Assembly: GCA_028698405.1 (NCBI GenBank)
Contig: JAQVDF010000170.1
Span: forward strand, 1 to 5,353
DNA length: 5,353 nt
Source of the DNA: Phenylobacterium sp.
GTDB taxonomy: Bacteria > Pseudomonadota > Alphaproteobacteria > Caulobacterales > Caulobacteraceae
Direction: 5' to 3'
Position numbers and translations under genes: made by a program. Positions 1 to 5,060 of this stretch are shown here, piece after piece. The stretch's first letter is position 1, and each line of letters opens with the position of its first letter. The notes under the pieces are model-generated. The model made no database searches, was not told the DNA's origin, and saw only the letters and a program-made list of their open reading frames with translations.

Positions 1-1035
1 CGCGCGCACCGCCGCGGCCAGGCTCTCCAGCACCTCGACGCTGGTGTCCCAGTCGATGCAGGCGTCGGTGATCGACTGGCCGTATTCCAGCGGCTTGCCG
101 GGCGCCAGCGCCTGGCGGCCGGCCTTCAAGTGGCTCTCGATCATCACCGCACAGATGGAGTCGCTGCCGGCGGCGATCTGGGCGGCGATGTCGGCGCAGA
201 CCTTGGGCTGGTTCTCGTGGTTTTTGCGGCTGTTGTCATGGCTGGCGTCGACCATCAGCCGGGGCGTCAGCTCGGCCGCCTCCAGTTCCGCCACCGCCGC
301 GGCGACGCTGGCCGCATCGTAGTTGGGCTCGCGCCCGCCGCGAAGCACGATGTGGGCGTCCTCATTGCCGGTGGTCGATGCGATGGACGAGCGGCCGTCC
401 TTGCCCACGGCGAGGAAATGGTGCGGCTGGCGGGCCGCCAGCACCGCGTCCACCGCCACCTTCACCGCGCCGTTGGTGCCGTTCTTGAAGCCGACGGGAC
501 AGGACAGGCCCGAAGCCATCTCGCGGTGGATCTGGCTCTCGGTGGTGCGCGCCCCGATGGCGCCCCAGCTCACCAGGTCGGAGAAGTACTGCGGGGTGGT
601 CACGTCGAGGAACTCGACCGCCGCGGGCAGGCCCAGCGCACCGACGTCTAGCAACACCCGGCGGGCCAGCCGCAGGCCCTCGTCGATGCGGAACGATCCA
701 TCCAGGCCCGGGTCGTTGATCAGGCCCTTCCAGCCGACCGTGGTGCGGGGCTTTTCGAAGTAGACCCGCATGATGATCTCGAGCTCGCCGGCCAGCCGCT
801 CGCGCTGGACGGCCAGGCGGCGCGCGTACTCGAGGGCCGACTTGGGGTCGTGGATCGAGCAGGGGCCGATCACCACTGCGAGCCGGTCGTCCTGGCCGGT
901 GAAGATGTCGTGGAACGCCTTCCGCCCGGCGGTCACGGTCTCGATGACCAGCGAGGTCGCCGGCGCTTCGCCGATCACCTGGATCGGCGGGCTCAGGGGC
1001 TTGATGTCGGCGATGCGGAGGTCGTCGGTGCTCAT
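1..1035 (-). CDS. aroG: Class I DAHP synthase (3-deoxy-7-phosphoheptulonate synthase), 3' end cut by window edge
   Basis: Condenses phosphoenolpyruvate with erythrose 4-phosphate to DAHP, the committed cytoplasmic step to chorismate and Trp, Phe and Tyr. The frame is open from ATG 1035 to base 1 (345 residues). E. coli AroG has 350, so only a few residues and the stop are missing. Seen in the translation: GPCSIHD (57-63, with metal-ligand Cys59), EKPRTTVGWKG (94-104), EFLD (141-144), ARTTESQ (162-168), GFKNGTNG (182-189), LRGG (231-234), DASHDNS, VMIESH and GQSITDACIDW. These match the E. coli AroG/F/H family along its length with a shift of about two residues. The start is supported by GGAG 7 nt upstream. 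Positions equivalent to the E. coli feedback-site residues Asp146, Pro150 and Ser180 are kept (Asp144, Pro148, Ser178), so the enzyme is probably allosterically inhibited. The residue equivalent to E. coli Ser211 is Ala209. Transcription is probably controlled by the attenuator just upstream. Confidence 0.96.
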   Translation of the reverse strand, partial: MSTDDLRIADIKPLSPPIQVIGEAPATSLVIETVTAGRKAFHDIFTGQDDRLAVVIGPCSIHDPKSALEYARRLAVQRERLAGELEIIMRVYFEKPRTTVGWKGLINDPGLDGSFRIDEGLRLARRVLLDVGALGLPAAVEFLDVTTPQYFSDLVSWGAIGARTTESQIHREMASGLSCPVGFKNGTNGAVKVAVDAVLAARQPHHFLAVGKDGRSSIASTTGNEDAHIVLRGGREPNYDAASVAAAVAELEAAELTPRLMVDASHDNSRKNHENQPKVCADIAAQIAAGSDSICAVMIESHLKAGRQALAPGKPLEYGQSITDACIDWDTSVEVLESLAAAVRA

Positions 1036-1041
1036 TTCATG

Positions 1042-1046
1042 TCTCC
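1042..1046 (-). promoter_or_regulatory. Ribosome binding site of aroG
   Basis: On the minus strand GGAGA precedes ATG 1035, with 7 nt between GGAG and the ATG. It lies after the terminator, so it is present only on transcripts that read through the attenuator. It fixes the start at 1035. Confidence 0.7.
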
Positions 1047-1069
1047 GGATGGGGAGGGCCGGCGGCATG

Positions 1070-1095
1070 AAAAAAGCCGCCAGGTCTCTGGCGGC
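1070..1095 (-). terminator. Intrinsic terminator in the aroG leader (attenuator)
   Basis: Read on the minus strand there is a perfect 8-bp stem GCCGCCAG/CTGGCGGC (1095-1088 with 1083-1076) closed by the 4-nt loop AGAC. Six T follow directly (1075-1070). This is a textbook intrinsic terminator, but it sits 34 nt upstream of the aroG start rather than after a gene, so it would stop transcription before aroG. Part of its 5' arm can instead pair with an upstream leader segment (see the attenuator entry). Confidence 0.9.
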
Positions 1096-1104
1096 TGGTC
1101 AGGG

Positions 1105-1133
1105 GCTCGGCCGGTTATGGTCTCAGGCCGAGC
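1105..1133 (-). other. Central hairpin of the aroG leader RNA
   Basis: Minus-strand RNA has GCTCGGCC (1133-1126) and GGCCGAGC (1112-1105), a perfect 8-bp stem with a 13-nt loop that contains the leader-peptide stop codon. It could be a pause hairpin for RNA polymerase and/or the inner half of a two-part antiterminator. It does not overlap the terminator stem, so by itself it does not prevent termination. GGGG (1140-1137) and CCCC (1105-1102) could extend it in part across a bulge. Confidence 0.65.
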
Positions 1134-1206
1134 GATCCCCTTCCGGCGCCAGAGGCGTCGGATAGCCGAAGTACCAAAACGAATATTGGCCGGCGGCGAG
1201 GATCAT
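1123..1206 (-). CDS. aroG leader peptide, 27 aa, rich in Tyr, Phe and Trp
   Basis: A small ORF from ATG 1206 to TGA 1125-1123. Residues 8-15 read Y-S-F-W-Y-F-G-Y (1185-1162): six aromatic residues in eight, covering all three end products of the shikimate pathway. Two of the three Tyr codons are TAT and one Phe codon is TTT, A/T-rich codons that stand out in this GC-rich DNA. The peptide's role would be to stall the ribosome when aromatic aminoacyl-tRNA is short, not to act as a protein. No other in-frame start lies between the ATG and the preceding stop. There is no Shine-Dalgarno sequence before the ATG, so it may be translated from a leaderless or nearly leaderless mRNA. The placement directly upstream of a matching terminator and an aromatic-biosynthesis gene makes chance unlikely. 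Confidence 0.86.
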   Translation of the reverse strand: MILAAGQYSFWYFGYPTPLAPEGDRSA

Positions 1207-1214
1207 CGCGGCGG

Positions 1215-1243
1215 CACATACATGACCGGCGCGCGATTGTCAC
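1215..1243 (-). promoter_or_regulatory. Candidate promoter for the aroG leader transcript
   Basis: On the minus strand GTGACA (1243-1238, five of six bases of TTGACA) is followed after 17 nt by TATGTG (1220-1215, only three of six bases of TATAAT). A start site about seven bases beyond the -10 would fall near 1208-1206, at the leader-peptide ATG. That agrees with the absence of a Shine-Dalgarno sequence there. The -10 is weak and other assignments are possible. Confidence 0.33.
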
Positions 1244-1320
1244 GGGTCTCGCGCAAGTAGGCCGAAGCGGGCTCCGCTCTCCCCCCGCACTTAAGTCTCA
1301 ATCCTGAAACGCGGTTCCGG

Positions 1321-1348
1321 TTGACGCTGCGACCGGCCGCGCTCCAAG
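1321..1348 (+). promoter_or_regulatory. Candidate housekeeping promoter of the cytochrome operon
   Basis: TTGACGC (1321-1327) matches the Caulobacter sigma-73 -35 consensus TTGACGS completely. After a 13-nt spacer GCTCCAAG (1341-1348) matches the -10 consensus GCTANAWC at six of eight positions, counting the N. The implied start near 1353-1358 gives a leader of about 30 nt before ATG 1385. No clear operator repeat was seen around it. Confidence 0.5.
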
Positions 1349-1384
1349 CTCGGCCTCAACAACGACAACAGTAGGCGAGGCGCC

Positions 1385-1843
1385 ATGAAGGCGGGTTGGG
1401 TTGGAGCGGCGGCGGCGTTGGCCGTTACGCTTACGGCGGGGGTCGCTCTCGGCCAGGGCGCGGCCGACGTCATCAAGGCGCGCCAGCAGGGCTACAAGGC
1501 CCAGGGCGCGGCGTTCAAGACGATCAACGACGAGCTGAAGAAGAAAGACCCGAACATCGGGGCCATCCGCTCTTCGGCCAAGGCGATCGCCGAGACCGCC
1601 ACCACCCAATACCGCTGGTTCCCGCGCGGTTCGGGCCCCGAGTCGGGCGCGAAGACCGCGGCCAAGGCGGAGATCTGGACCGACGCAGCCGGATTCGCCG
1701 CCGCTCAGAAGGCCTTCCAGGCCGAGGCGCAAAAGCTCGGCCAGGCCGCGGCGAGCGGCGACCTGAAGGCGATCCGGCCGCAGGTCGGCGCGACGGGCAA
1801 GACCTGCGCCGGCTGCCACAACAAATACCGCGTCAAGACCTGA
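1385..1843 (+). CDS. Cytochrome c' (periplasmic haem c protein)
   Basis: A 152-residue precursor. Residues 1-23 form a signal peptide (Lys2, hydrophobic Ala/Val/Leu core, cleavage likely after A-L-G), leaving about 129 residues, the usual length for cytochrome c'. The single haem motif is near the C-terminus, C-A-G-C-H (141-145), followed by N-K-Y-R. The C-terminal CxxCH-x-x-Y-R arrangement on an all-helical protein is diagnostic of the cytochrome c' family; ordinary class I cytochromes c carry CxxCH near the N-terminus. His145 is the proximal ligand and Arg149 is the usual pocket arginine. Members bind NO, and some CO, at a five-coordinate haem, and are linked to NO tolerance or electron transfer. 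GAGG 4 nt before ATG 1385 is the probable ribosome binding site. The gene opens a plus-strand operon, with cytochrome b561 23 nt downstream. By eye, the distal position held by Leu16 or Phe14 in known proteins is Tyr37 here. Confidence 0.93.
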   Translation: MKAGWVGAAAALAVTLTAGVALGQGAADVIKARQQGYKAQGAAFKTINDELKKKDPNIGAIRSSAKAIAETATTQYRWFPRGSGPESGAKTAAKAEIWTDAAGFAAAQKAFQAEAQKLGQAAASGDLKAIRPQVGATGKTCAGCHNKYRVKT

Positions 1844-1866
1844 GCGGGCGGGCGAAGGGCCGCGGG

Positions 1867-2541
1867 ATGAAGGCGGACGCCAAGATCAGGGTCCGACTCT
1901 GGGACGCGCCGACCAGGCTGGTCCACTGGTCGCTCGTGGTGCTTGTCGGCGTCTCCTGGTGGACGCACGAGATCGGCCGCATGGACTGGCACCGGTGGTC
2001 GGGCTACGCCGTCCTCGGCCTTCTCGTCTTCAGGCTGTTCTGGGGCGTGTTCGGCGGCACGACGGCCAGGTTCTCGAGCTTCGTGAAGGGGCCGCGGGCC
2101 GTGGCGGCCTACGTCCGGACCCTGTTCGCGCCCGGCCAGGCGGCGCTGCCGGGGCATAATCCGCTGGGCGGGTGGGCCATCGTGGCGATGCTGGCCGCGC
2201 TGATCTGCCAGGTCACCTTCGGGCTGTTCGCGGTGGACGTAGACGGCATCGAGTCCGGGCCGCTGTCGCAGTACGTCAGCTTCGACCTGGGCCGCAGCTT
2301 CGCCGAGTGGCACGAGCTGAGCTTCAACGTGCTTCTGGCGCTGATCGCCCTGCACGTCCTGGCGGTGGTCTTCTACCTGGTCGCCAAGCGCGAGAACCTG
2401 GTCTCGGCCATGGTCACCGGGCGGAGGCTGCTGGACTCCGAGCCCAAGGACATCCGCTTCGCGCCGCCGGGCCTGGCGCTGCTGGGCGCCGCCCTCGCCG
2501 CCGCCGTCGTCTGGATCGTGATGAAGGGCGGCCGGCTCTGA
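1867..2541 (+). CDS. Cytochrome b561-family membrane protein (di-haem b, Ni-hydrogenase cytochrome b type)
   Basis: A 224-residue integral membrane protein that would pass electrons between the quinone pool and a periplasmic partner. Four main hydrophobic segments lie at about 18-32, 46-63, 102-123 and 152-172, and a further C-terminal one at about 199-219. Candidate haem-b ligands are His20 (L-V-H-W), His42 (W-H-R-W-S-G-Y), His149 (E-W-H-E) and His163 (A-L-H-V). The N-P-L-G-G-W motif (98-103) is typical of the family. The start at 1867 is chosen because GAAGGG lies 7 nt upstream and the protein then begins with the usual short charged segment before W-D-A-P-T-R-L-V-H-W. The same frame is open upstream to 1396, but that part overlaps cytochrome c' and is not coding. 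The 23-nt gap to cytochrome c' suggests co-transcription and a functional pair, as is common for these two families. Confidence 0.92.
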   Translation: MKADAKIRVRLWDAPTRLVHWSLVVLVGVSWWTHEIGRMDWHRWSGYAVLGLLVFRLFWGVFGGTTARFSSFVKGPRAVAAYVRTLFAPGQAALPGHNPLGGWAIVAMLAALICQVTFGLFAVDVDGIESGPLSQYVSFDLGRSFAEWHELSFNVLLALIALHVLAVVFYLVAKRENLVSAMVTGRRLLDSEPKDIRFAPPGLALLGAALAAAVVWIVMKGGRL

Positions 2542-2554
2542 CGGGTTGAAACGC

Positions 2555-2572
2555 GCGCCGGCGAAACGGCGC
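2555..2572 (+). other. Small hairpin between cytochrome b561 and hydrolase genes
   Basis: GCGCCG (2555-2560) and CGGCGC (2567-2572) form a 6-bp stem with the loop GCGAAA. No U run follows, so it is not a convincing terminator. It could mark RNA processing or partial polarity between the two halves of the operon, or be chance in GC-rich DNA. Confidence 0.3.
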
Positions 2573-2580
2573 CACTTGGG

Positions 2581-2585
2581 GGAGG
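2581..2585 (+). promoter_or_regulatory. Ribosome binding site that decides the hydrolase start
   Basis: GGAGG at 2581-2585 lies 1 nt before ATG 2587 but 7 nt before the in-frame ATG 2593. Normal spacing favours 2593 as the true start. Confidence 0.7.
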
Positions 2586-2592
2586 AATGTCG

Positions 2593-4281
2593 ATGCGGAG
2601 CGGTCTTGCGGCGCTGCTGATGGGCGCCTGCCTCGTTCACCTGGGCGCCGTCGAGGCGCTCGCCCAGGACGCGCCCCGACAGGTCCGCGGCGCGCGGCCC
2701 GAGAAGGTCGTCGAGGGCGCGCAGGAGCTCTACGCCGAGATGCGCGACGGCGTGAAGCTGGCCGGCAACCTCTACCTTCCGGAGGGGCAGGGGCCCTTCC
2801 CCTGCATCGTCATGCGCACGCCCTACGGCAAGGACGCGATGTTCGCCAATCCGGCCGGAGCCAGGCGCTACATTGAGGCCGGCTACGCTTATTTCGTGCA
2901 GGACGTGCGCGGCAAAGGCCGCTCGGAGGGTTTCTACCAGGCCTTCGTCAACGACGGCTTCGACGGCTACGACACCGTCGAATGGATGGCCAAGCAGCCC
3001 TGGTGCGACGGCAAGATCGGCATCACCGGCGGCTCGGCGATGGGCATTGCGGCCAATCTGGCGGCCATCCACAACCCGCCGCACCTGGTGGCCGCCTTCG
3101 TCACCGTCGCCCCCTCCACGCGTCTGACCGGCTCGTTCATCGGCGGCGCCTTCAAGGAGAAGGACTCCGGCGACTGGAGCCGCGGCCAGGGGATCAGCGA
3201 GGAGGCGATCGCCCGCACCGCCCGCAACTATCCGGACAGCGCCTACTGGGCGACCACCGAGATCGGCGAACTGCGCCGCTACATCGACATCCCGATGTAC
3301 AACTACGGCGGCTGGTACGACATCTTCAACGAAGGCTCCGTCCGCAACTTCCAGTTCCTGCAGGAGCACGGCGCGAACGGCGCGCGGGGGAACCAGAAGC
3401 TGGAGATGGGGCCGTTCGGCCACGGGCCGCTCTCGGGCGACCTCGAGTACCCGGACGGCGGCGGCCTGGGCGCCAACGCCCAGGAGATCCGCTGGTTCGA
3501 CTACTGGCTGAAGGGGATCGACAACGGGATCATGCGCGAGCCGCCGGTGCGGGCCTACATGATGGCCTCGGCCCGCAAGGGCGCCGTCTCGCCGAAGAAC
3601 CGCTGGATGAGCTTCGCCGCCTGGCCGCCGGGCGTGCGCGAGGTGAACTATTATCTGCAGCCGGACGGCTCGCTGTCGGCCAATCCGCCGCCGGCCGACG
3701 GCAAGCCGATCACCTACCGGTTCGACCCGAAGAACCCGGTCAAGACCTACGGCGGGGCCAACCTGACCTTCGAGCGCGGCCCGATGGACCAGCGCCCGAT
3801 CGGCCAGCGGCAGGACTACCTGCGCTTCACGACGCCGCCGCTCGAGGATGACGTGGTGATCGCCGGCCCGGTGACCATGGAGCTGTGGGCCGCCACCGAC
3901 GGGCCGGACACCGACTTCATGGTCAAGCTGGTGGACGTCTACCCCGACGGCTACGAGGCCATCGTGCTGGATAGCGCCCTGCGCACCCGCTACCGCGAGG
4001 GCCGCCGGCCCGACGAGATCAAGATGATGGTCCCGAACGCGCCGGAGAAGCTGACGCTGGACCTGTGGGATACGGCGATCACCTTCGAGAAGGGCCACCG
4101 GATCGCCGTCCACGTCACCTCGTCGAACCATCCGCGCTTCGACGTGAACCCCAACACCGGCGAGCATCCGGGCCCCGAGGCCAAGCCGCGGGTGGCGAGG
4201 AACACCGTCTATCTGGACGCCTCGCGCCCGTCGGCCATCCGCCTGCCGGTGCTCCACCTCGAGGATTCGGCGACCCGGTGA
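2593..4281 (+). CDS. Secreted CocE/NonD-family serine hydrolase (acyl esterase or acylase, X-Pro dipeptidyl-peptidase-like)
   Basis: A 562-residue precursor (564 if ATG 2587 is used). Residues 1-24 form a signal peptide ending A-L-A before Gln25, so the enzyme is periplasmic or exported. The alpha/beta-hydrolase domain (about 45-300) carries T-P-Y-G-K (76-80, Tyr78 being the oxyanion-hole tyrosine), [10 protein letters not shown] (104-113), the nucleophile motif G-G-S-A-M-G (Ser148), G-G-W-Y-D (Asp243) and G-P-F-G-H-G (His277). These correspond to the Ser117-Asp259-His287 triad of Rhodococcus cocaine esterase. Residues from about 310 form the C-terminal jelly-roll domain of the family. Relatives include cocaine esterase, alpha-amino acid ester hydrolases and glutaryl-7-ACA acylases; the substrate here cannot be read from sequence. 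The residue after the nucleophile is Ala149 where CocE has Tyr. That position donates a backbone NH, so activity is not excluded. The gene follows cytochrome b561 by about 50 nt, and its stop overlaps the next gene. Confidence 0.93.
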   Translation: MRSGLAALLMGACLVHLGAVEALAQDAPRQVRGARPEKVVEGAQELYAEMRDGVKLAGNLYLPEGQGPFPCIVMRTPYGKDAMFANPAGARRYIEAGYAYFVQDVRGKGRSEGFYQAFVNDGFDGYDTVEWMAKQPWCDGKIGITGGSAMGIAANLAAIHNPPHLVAAFVTVAPSTRLTGSFIGGAFKEKDSGDWSRGQGISEEAIARTARNYPDSAYWATTEIGELRRYIDIPMYNYGGWYDIFNEGSVRNFQFLQEHGANGARGNQKLEMGPFGHGPLSGDLEYPDGGGLGANAQEIRWFDYWLKGIDNGIMREPPVRAYMMASARKGAVSPKNRWMSFAAWPPGVREVNYYLQPDGSLSANPPPADGKPITYRFDPKNPVKTYGGANLTFERGPMDQRPIGQRQDYLRFTTPPLEDDVVIAGPVTMELWAATDGPDTDFMVKLVDVYPDGYEAIVLDSALRTRYREGRRPDEIKMMVPNAPEKLTLDLWDTAITFEKGHRIAVHVTSSNHPRFDVNPNTGEHPGPEAKPRVARNTVYLDASRPSAIRLPVLHLEDSATR

Positions 4282-4601
4282 CCAGCTTCGCCTGGTACGC
4301 CGCCGCCGCGTTGCTGGAGATCGCCGGCTGTTTCGCCTTCTGGGCGTGGCTGCGGGCCGGGCACAGCCCGCTGTGGGTGCTGCCTGGCCTCGTGGCCCTG
4401 GCAGGCTTCGCCTTCCTGCTGACCCGATCGGAGGCGGCCTTTGCGGGCCGCGCGTACGCCGCCTACGGCGGGGTATACATCACCGCCTCGATCGTCTGGT
4501 TGTGGGCGGTCGAGCGTCAGCCGCCCGACCGCTGGGACCTGATCGGCCTCGTCGTCTGCCTGGCCGGCGCGGGGATCATCCTCGCCCCGCGGGCCGGCTA
4601 G
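4278..4601 (+). CDS. ynfA: YnfA/UPF0060-family small membrane protein
   Basis: A 107-residue inner-membrane protein with four hydrophobic segments (about 4-25, 32-48, 60-79 and 87-104), the normal size for UPF0060. Family features seen are [10 protein letters not shown] (10-19, conserved Glu14), F-W-A-W-L-R (21-26), [11 protein letters not shown] (58-68), W-L-W (74-76) and D-L-I-G (87-90). YnfA proteins resemble half-size members of the small multidrug resistance/DMT transporter group and have been linked to efflux of cationic compounds in enterobacteria; the role here is unproven. The start is GTG at 4278-4280. It overlaps the hydrolase stop as GTGA, which points to translational coupling. 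A possible Shine-Dalgarno GAGGA lies 12 nt upstream inside the hydrolase gene. Confidence 0.92.
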   Translation: MTSFAWYAAAALLEIAGCFAFWAWLRAGHSPLWVLPGLVALAGFAFLLTRSEAAFAGRAYAAYGGVYITASIVWLWAVERQPPDRWDLIGLVVCLAGAGIILAPRAG

Positions 4602-4612
4602 GGTCGCGGGCC

Positions 4613-4627
4613 CGGCCTAGTAGGCCG
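4613..4627. repeat. 15-nt palindrome in the convergent intergenic junction
   Basis: CGGCCTA (4613-4619), one G, then TAGGCCG (4621-4627) is a perfect inverted repeat. It contains the stop codon of the minus-strand gene and lies 11 nt after the ynfA stop. As RNA from either strand it could form a 5-bp GC stem with a 5-nt loop. No U run follows on either side, so its use as a bidirectional terminator is uncertain. Confidence 0.4.
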
Positions 4628-4949
4628 AGGCCGCTTCCTGCAGGCACTTCAGCCAGGCGTCCTCGCGGGCCTTCTCGGCCTCGCGCAGCTTCGCCTCGGC
4701 CTCGCGCACGCCGGCGTCGTGCTTGCGCCATTCGGCCACCGCGCCCTCGCGGGCGGTGCGGGCCGCCTCCAGGGTCGGGAACCGCGCCAGCACGGCGCGG
4801 ACGGAGTAGTTCACCGGCGGTCCCACGGTCTCCCGGTCGGGATAGAAGCCGGTCACCGAGTCGGCGGTCTCGCTCTCGATGTGGAAGACGTCGGCCCAAC
4901 CGGCATGGTGCCGCATCAAGGCCCAGGGCCGCTCGATCGTCTGGCTCAC
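4617..4949 (-). CDS. Conserved-looking hypothetical protein, 110 aa, charged helical C-terminus
   Basis: I do not recognise the family. The start is placed at GTG 4949 because GGGAG lies 7 nt upstream on the minus strand; the longer reading from ATG 5045 has no ribosome binding site and adds a low-complexity Arg/Pro/Gly segment. Residues 1-60 are mixed and look globular (W-A-L-M-R-H-H-A-G-W, F-Y-P-D-R-E-T-V-G-P-P-V-N-Y). Residues 60-107 are rich in Ala, Glu, Arg and Lys, with E-A-E-A-K-L-R-E-A-E-K-A-R-E-D (83-97), and are probably one long amphipathic helix or short coiled coil. One Cys (102) is present. There is no signal peptide or membrane segment, so it is probably cytoplasmic. The strong third-position G/C bias in this frame supports coding. 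It converges on ynfA with 15 nt between stops. Confidence 0.72.
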   Translation of the reverse strand: MSQTIERPWALMRHHAGWADVFHIESETADSVTGFYPDRETVGPPVNYSVRAVLARFPTLEAARTAREGAVAEWRKHDAGVREAEAKLREAEKAREDAWLKCLQEAASAY

Positions 4950-4997
4950 CGCATGTCTCCCAATGAGGACTGTCGATCCACGCTGTAGCGCAGGCGA

Positions 4998-5016
4998 GGG
5001 GCTGCCCGCCAGCCCC
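4998..5016 (-). repeat. Perfect 7-bp inverted repeat between the two minus-strand small genes
   Basis: Read on the minus strand, GGGGCTG, a GCGGG loop and CAGCCCC form a perfect 7-bp stem with a 5-nt loop. It begins 44 nt after the stop of the upstream gene (5061) and 48 nt before GTG 4949. It may be a weak terminator or RNA-stability element for the upstream gene. A U run is absent. Confidence 0.4.
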
Positions 5017-5060
5017 CGCCGCGGACGCACCGACAGAATGCGCATGGCGCGGCGCCGGTT

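Larger units (their letters stand above)
1070..1206 (-). promoter_or_regulatory. Transcription attenuator of aroG controlled by translation of an aromatic-rich leader peptide
   Basis: In RNA order on the minus strand: leader peptide (1206-1123); segment 2, CTCTGGCG (1154-1147), just after the aromatic codons; a central hairpin GCTCGGCC/GGCCGAGC (1133-1126 with 1112-1105, 13-nt loop); then the terminator (1095-1070). Segment 2 is the exact 8-nt complement of CGCCAGAG (1093-1086), which makes up six bases of the terminator 5' arm plus two loop bases. Segment 2 pairing therefore excludes the terminator, and the central hairpin nests inside the resulting antiterminator. A ribosome stalled at residues 8-13 leaves segment 2 free. 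One that reaches the stop at 1125-1123 covers the 5' arm of the central hairpin, which should weaken the antiterminator and let termination occur. Sequence complementarity is seen directly; the mechanism is inferred from the trp/phe/his attenuator paradigm. Confidence 0.85.

Noticed and set aside
44..1260. Several plus-strand open frames over the aroG region
   Set aside because: The minus strand encodes an unmistakable DAHP synthase. The plus-strand frames have no motifs and skewed composition.
1396..1866. Upstream extension of the cytochrome b561 frame
   Set aside because: It overlaps cytochrome c' in another frame and is Arg/Gly-rich. ATG 1867 has a good ribosome binding site and the expected N-terminus.
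2555..2572. Intrinsic terminator between b561 and the hydrolase
   Set aside because: The stem is only 6 bp with no U run, so it is kept only as a weak hairpin.
1705..4257. An 850-codon open frame on the minus strand
   Set aside because: It runs antisense through cytochrome c', b561 and the hydrolase, all of which have clear family motifs. Its product is low-complexity and rich in Arg, Gly, Ala, Asp and His, as expected for the shadow of GC-rich coding DNA.
4950..5045. N-terminal extension of the 110-residue protein from ATG 5045
   Set aside because: There is no Shine-Dalgarno before 5045, the added segment is low complexity, and a hairpin lies within it. GTG 4949 has GGGAG at normal spacing.
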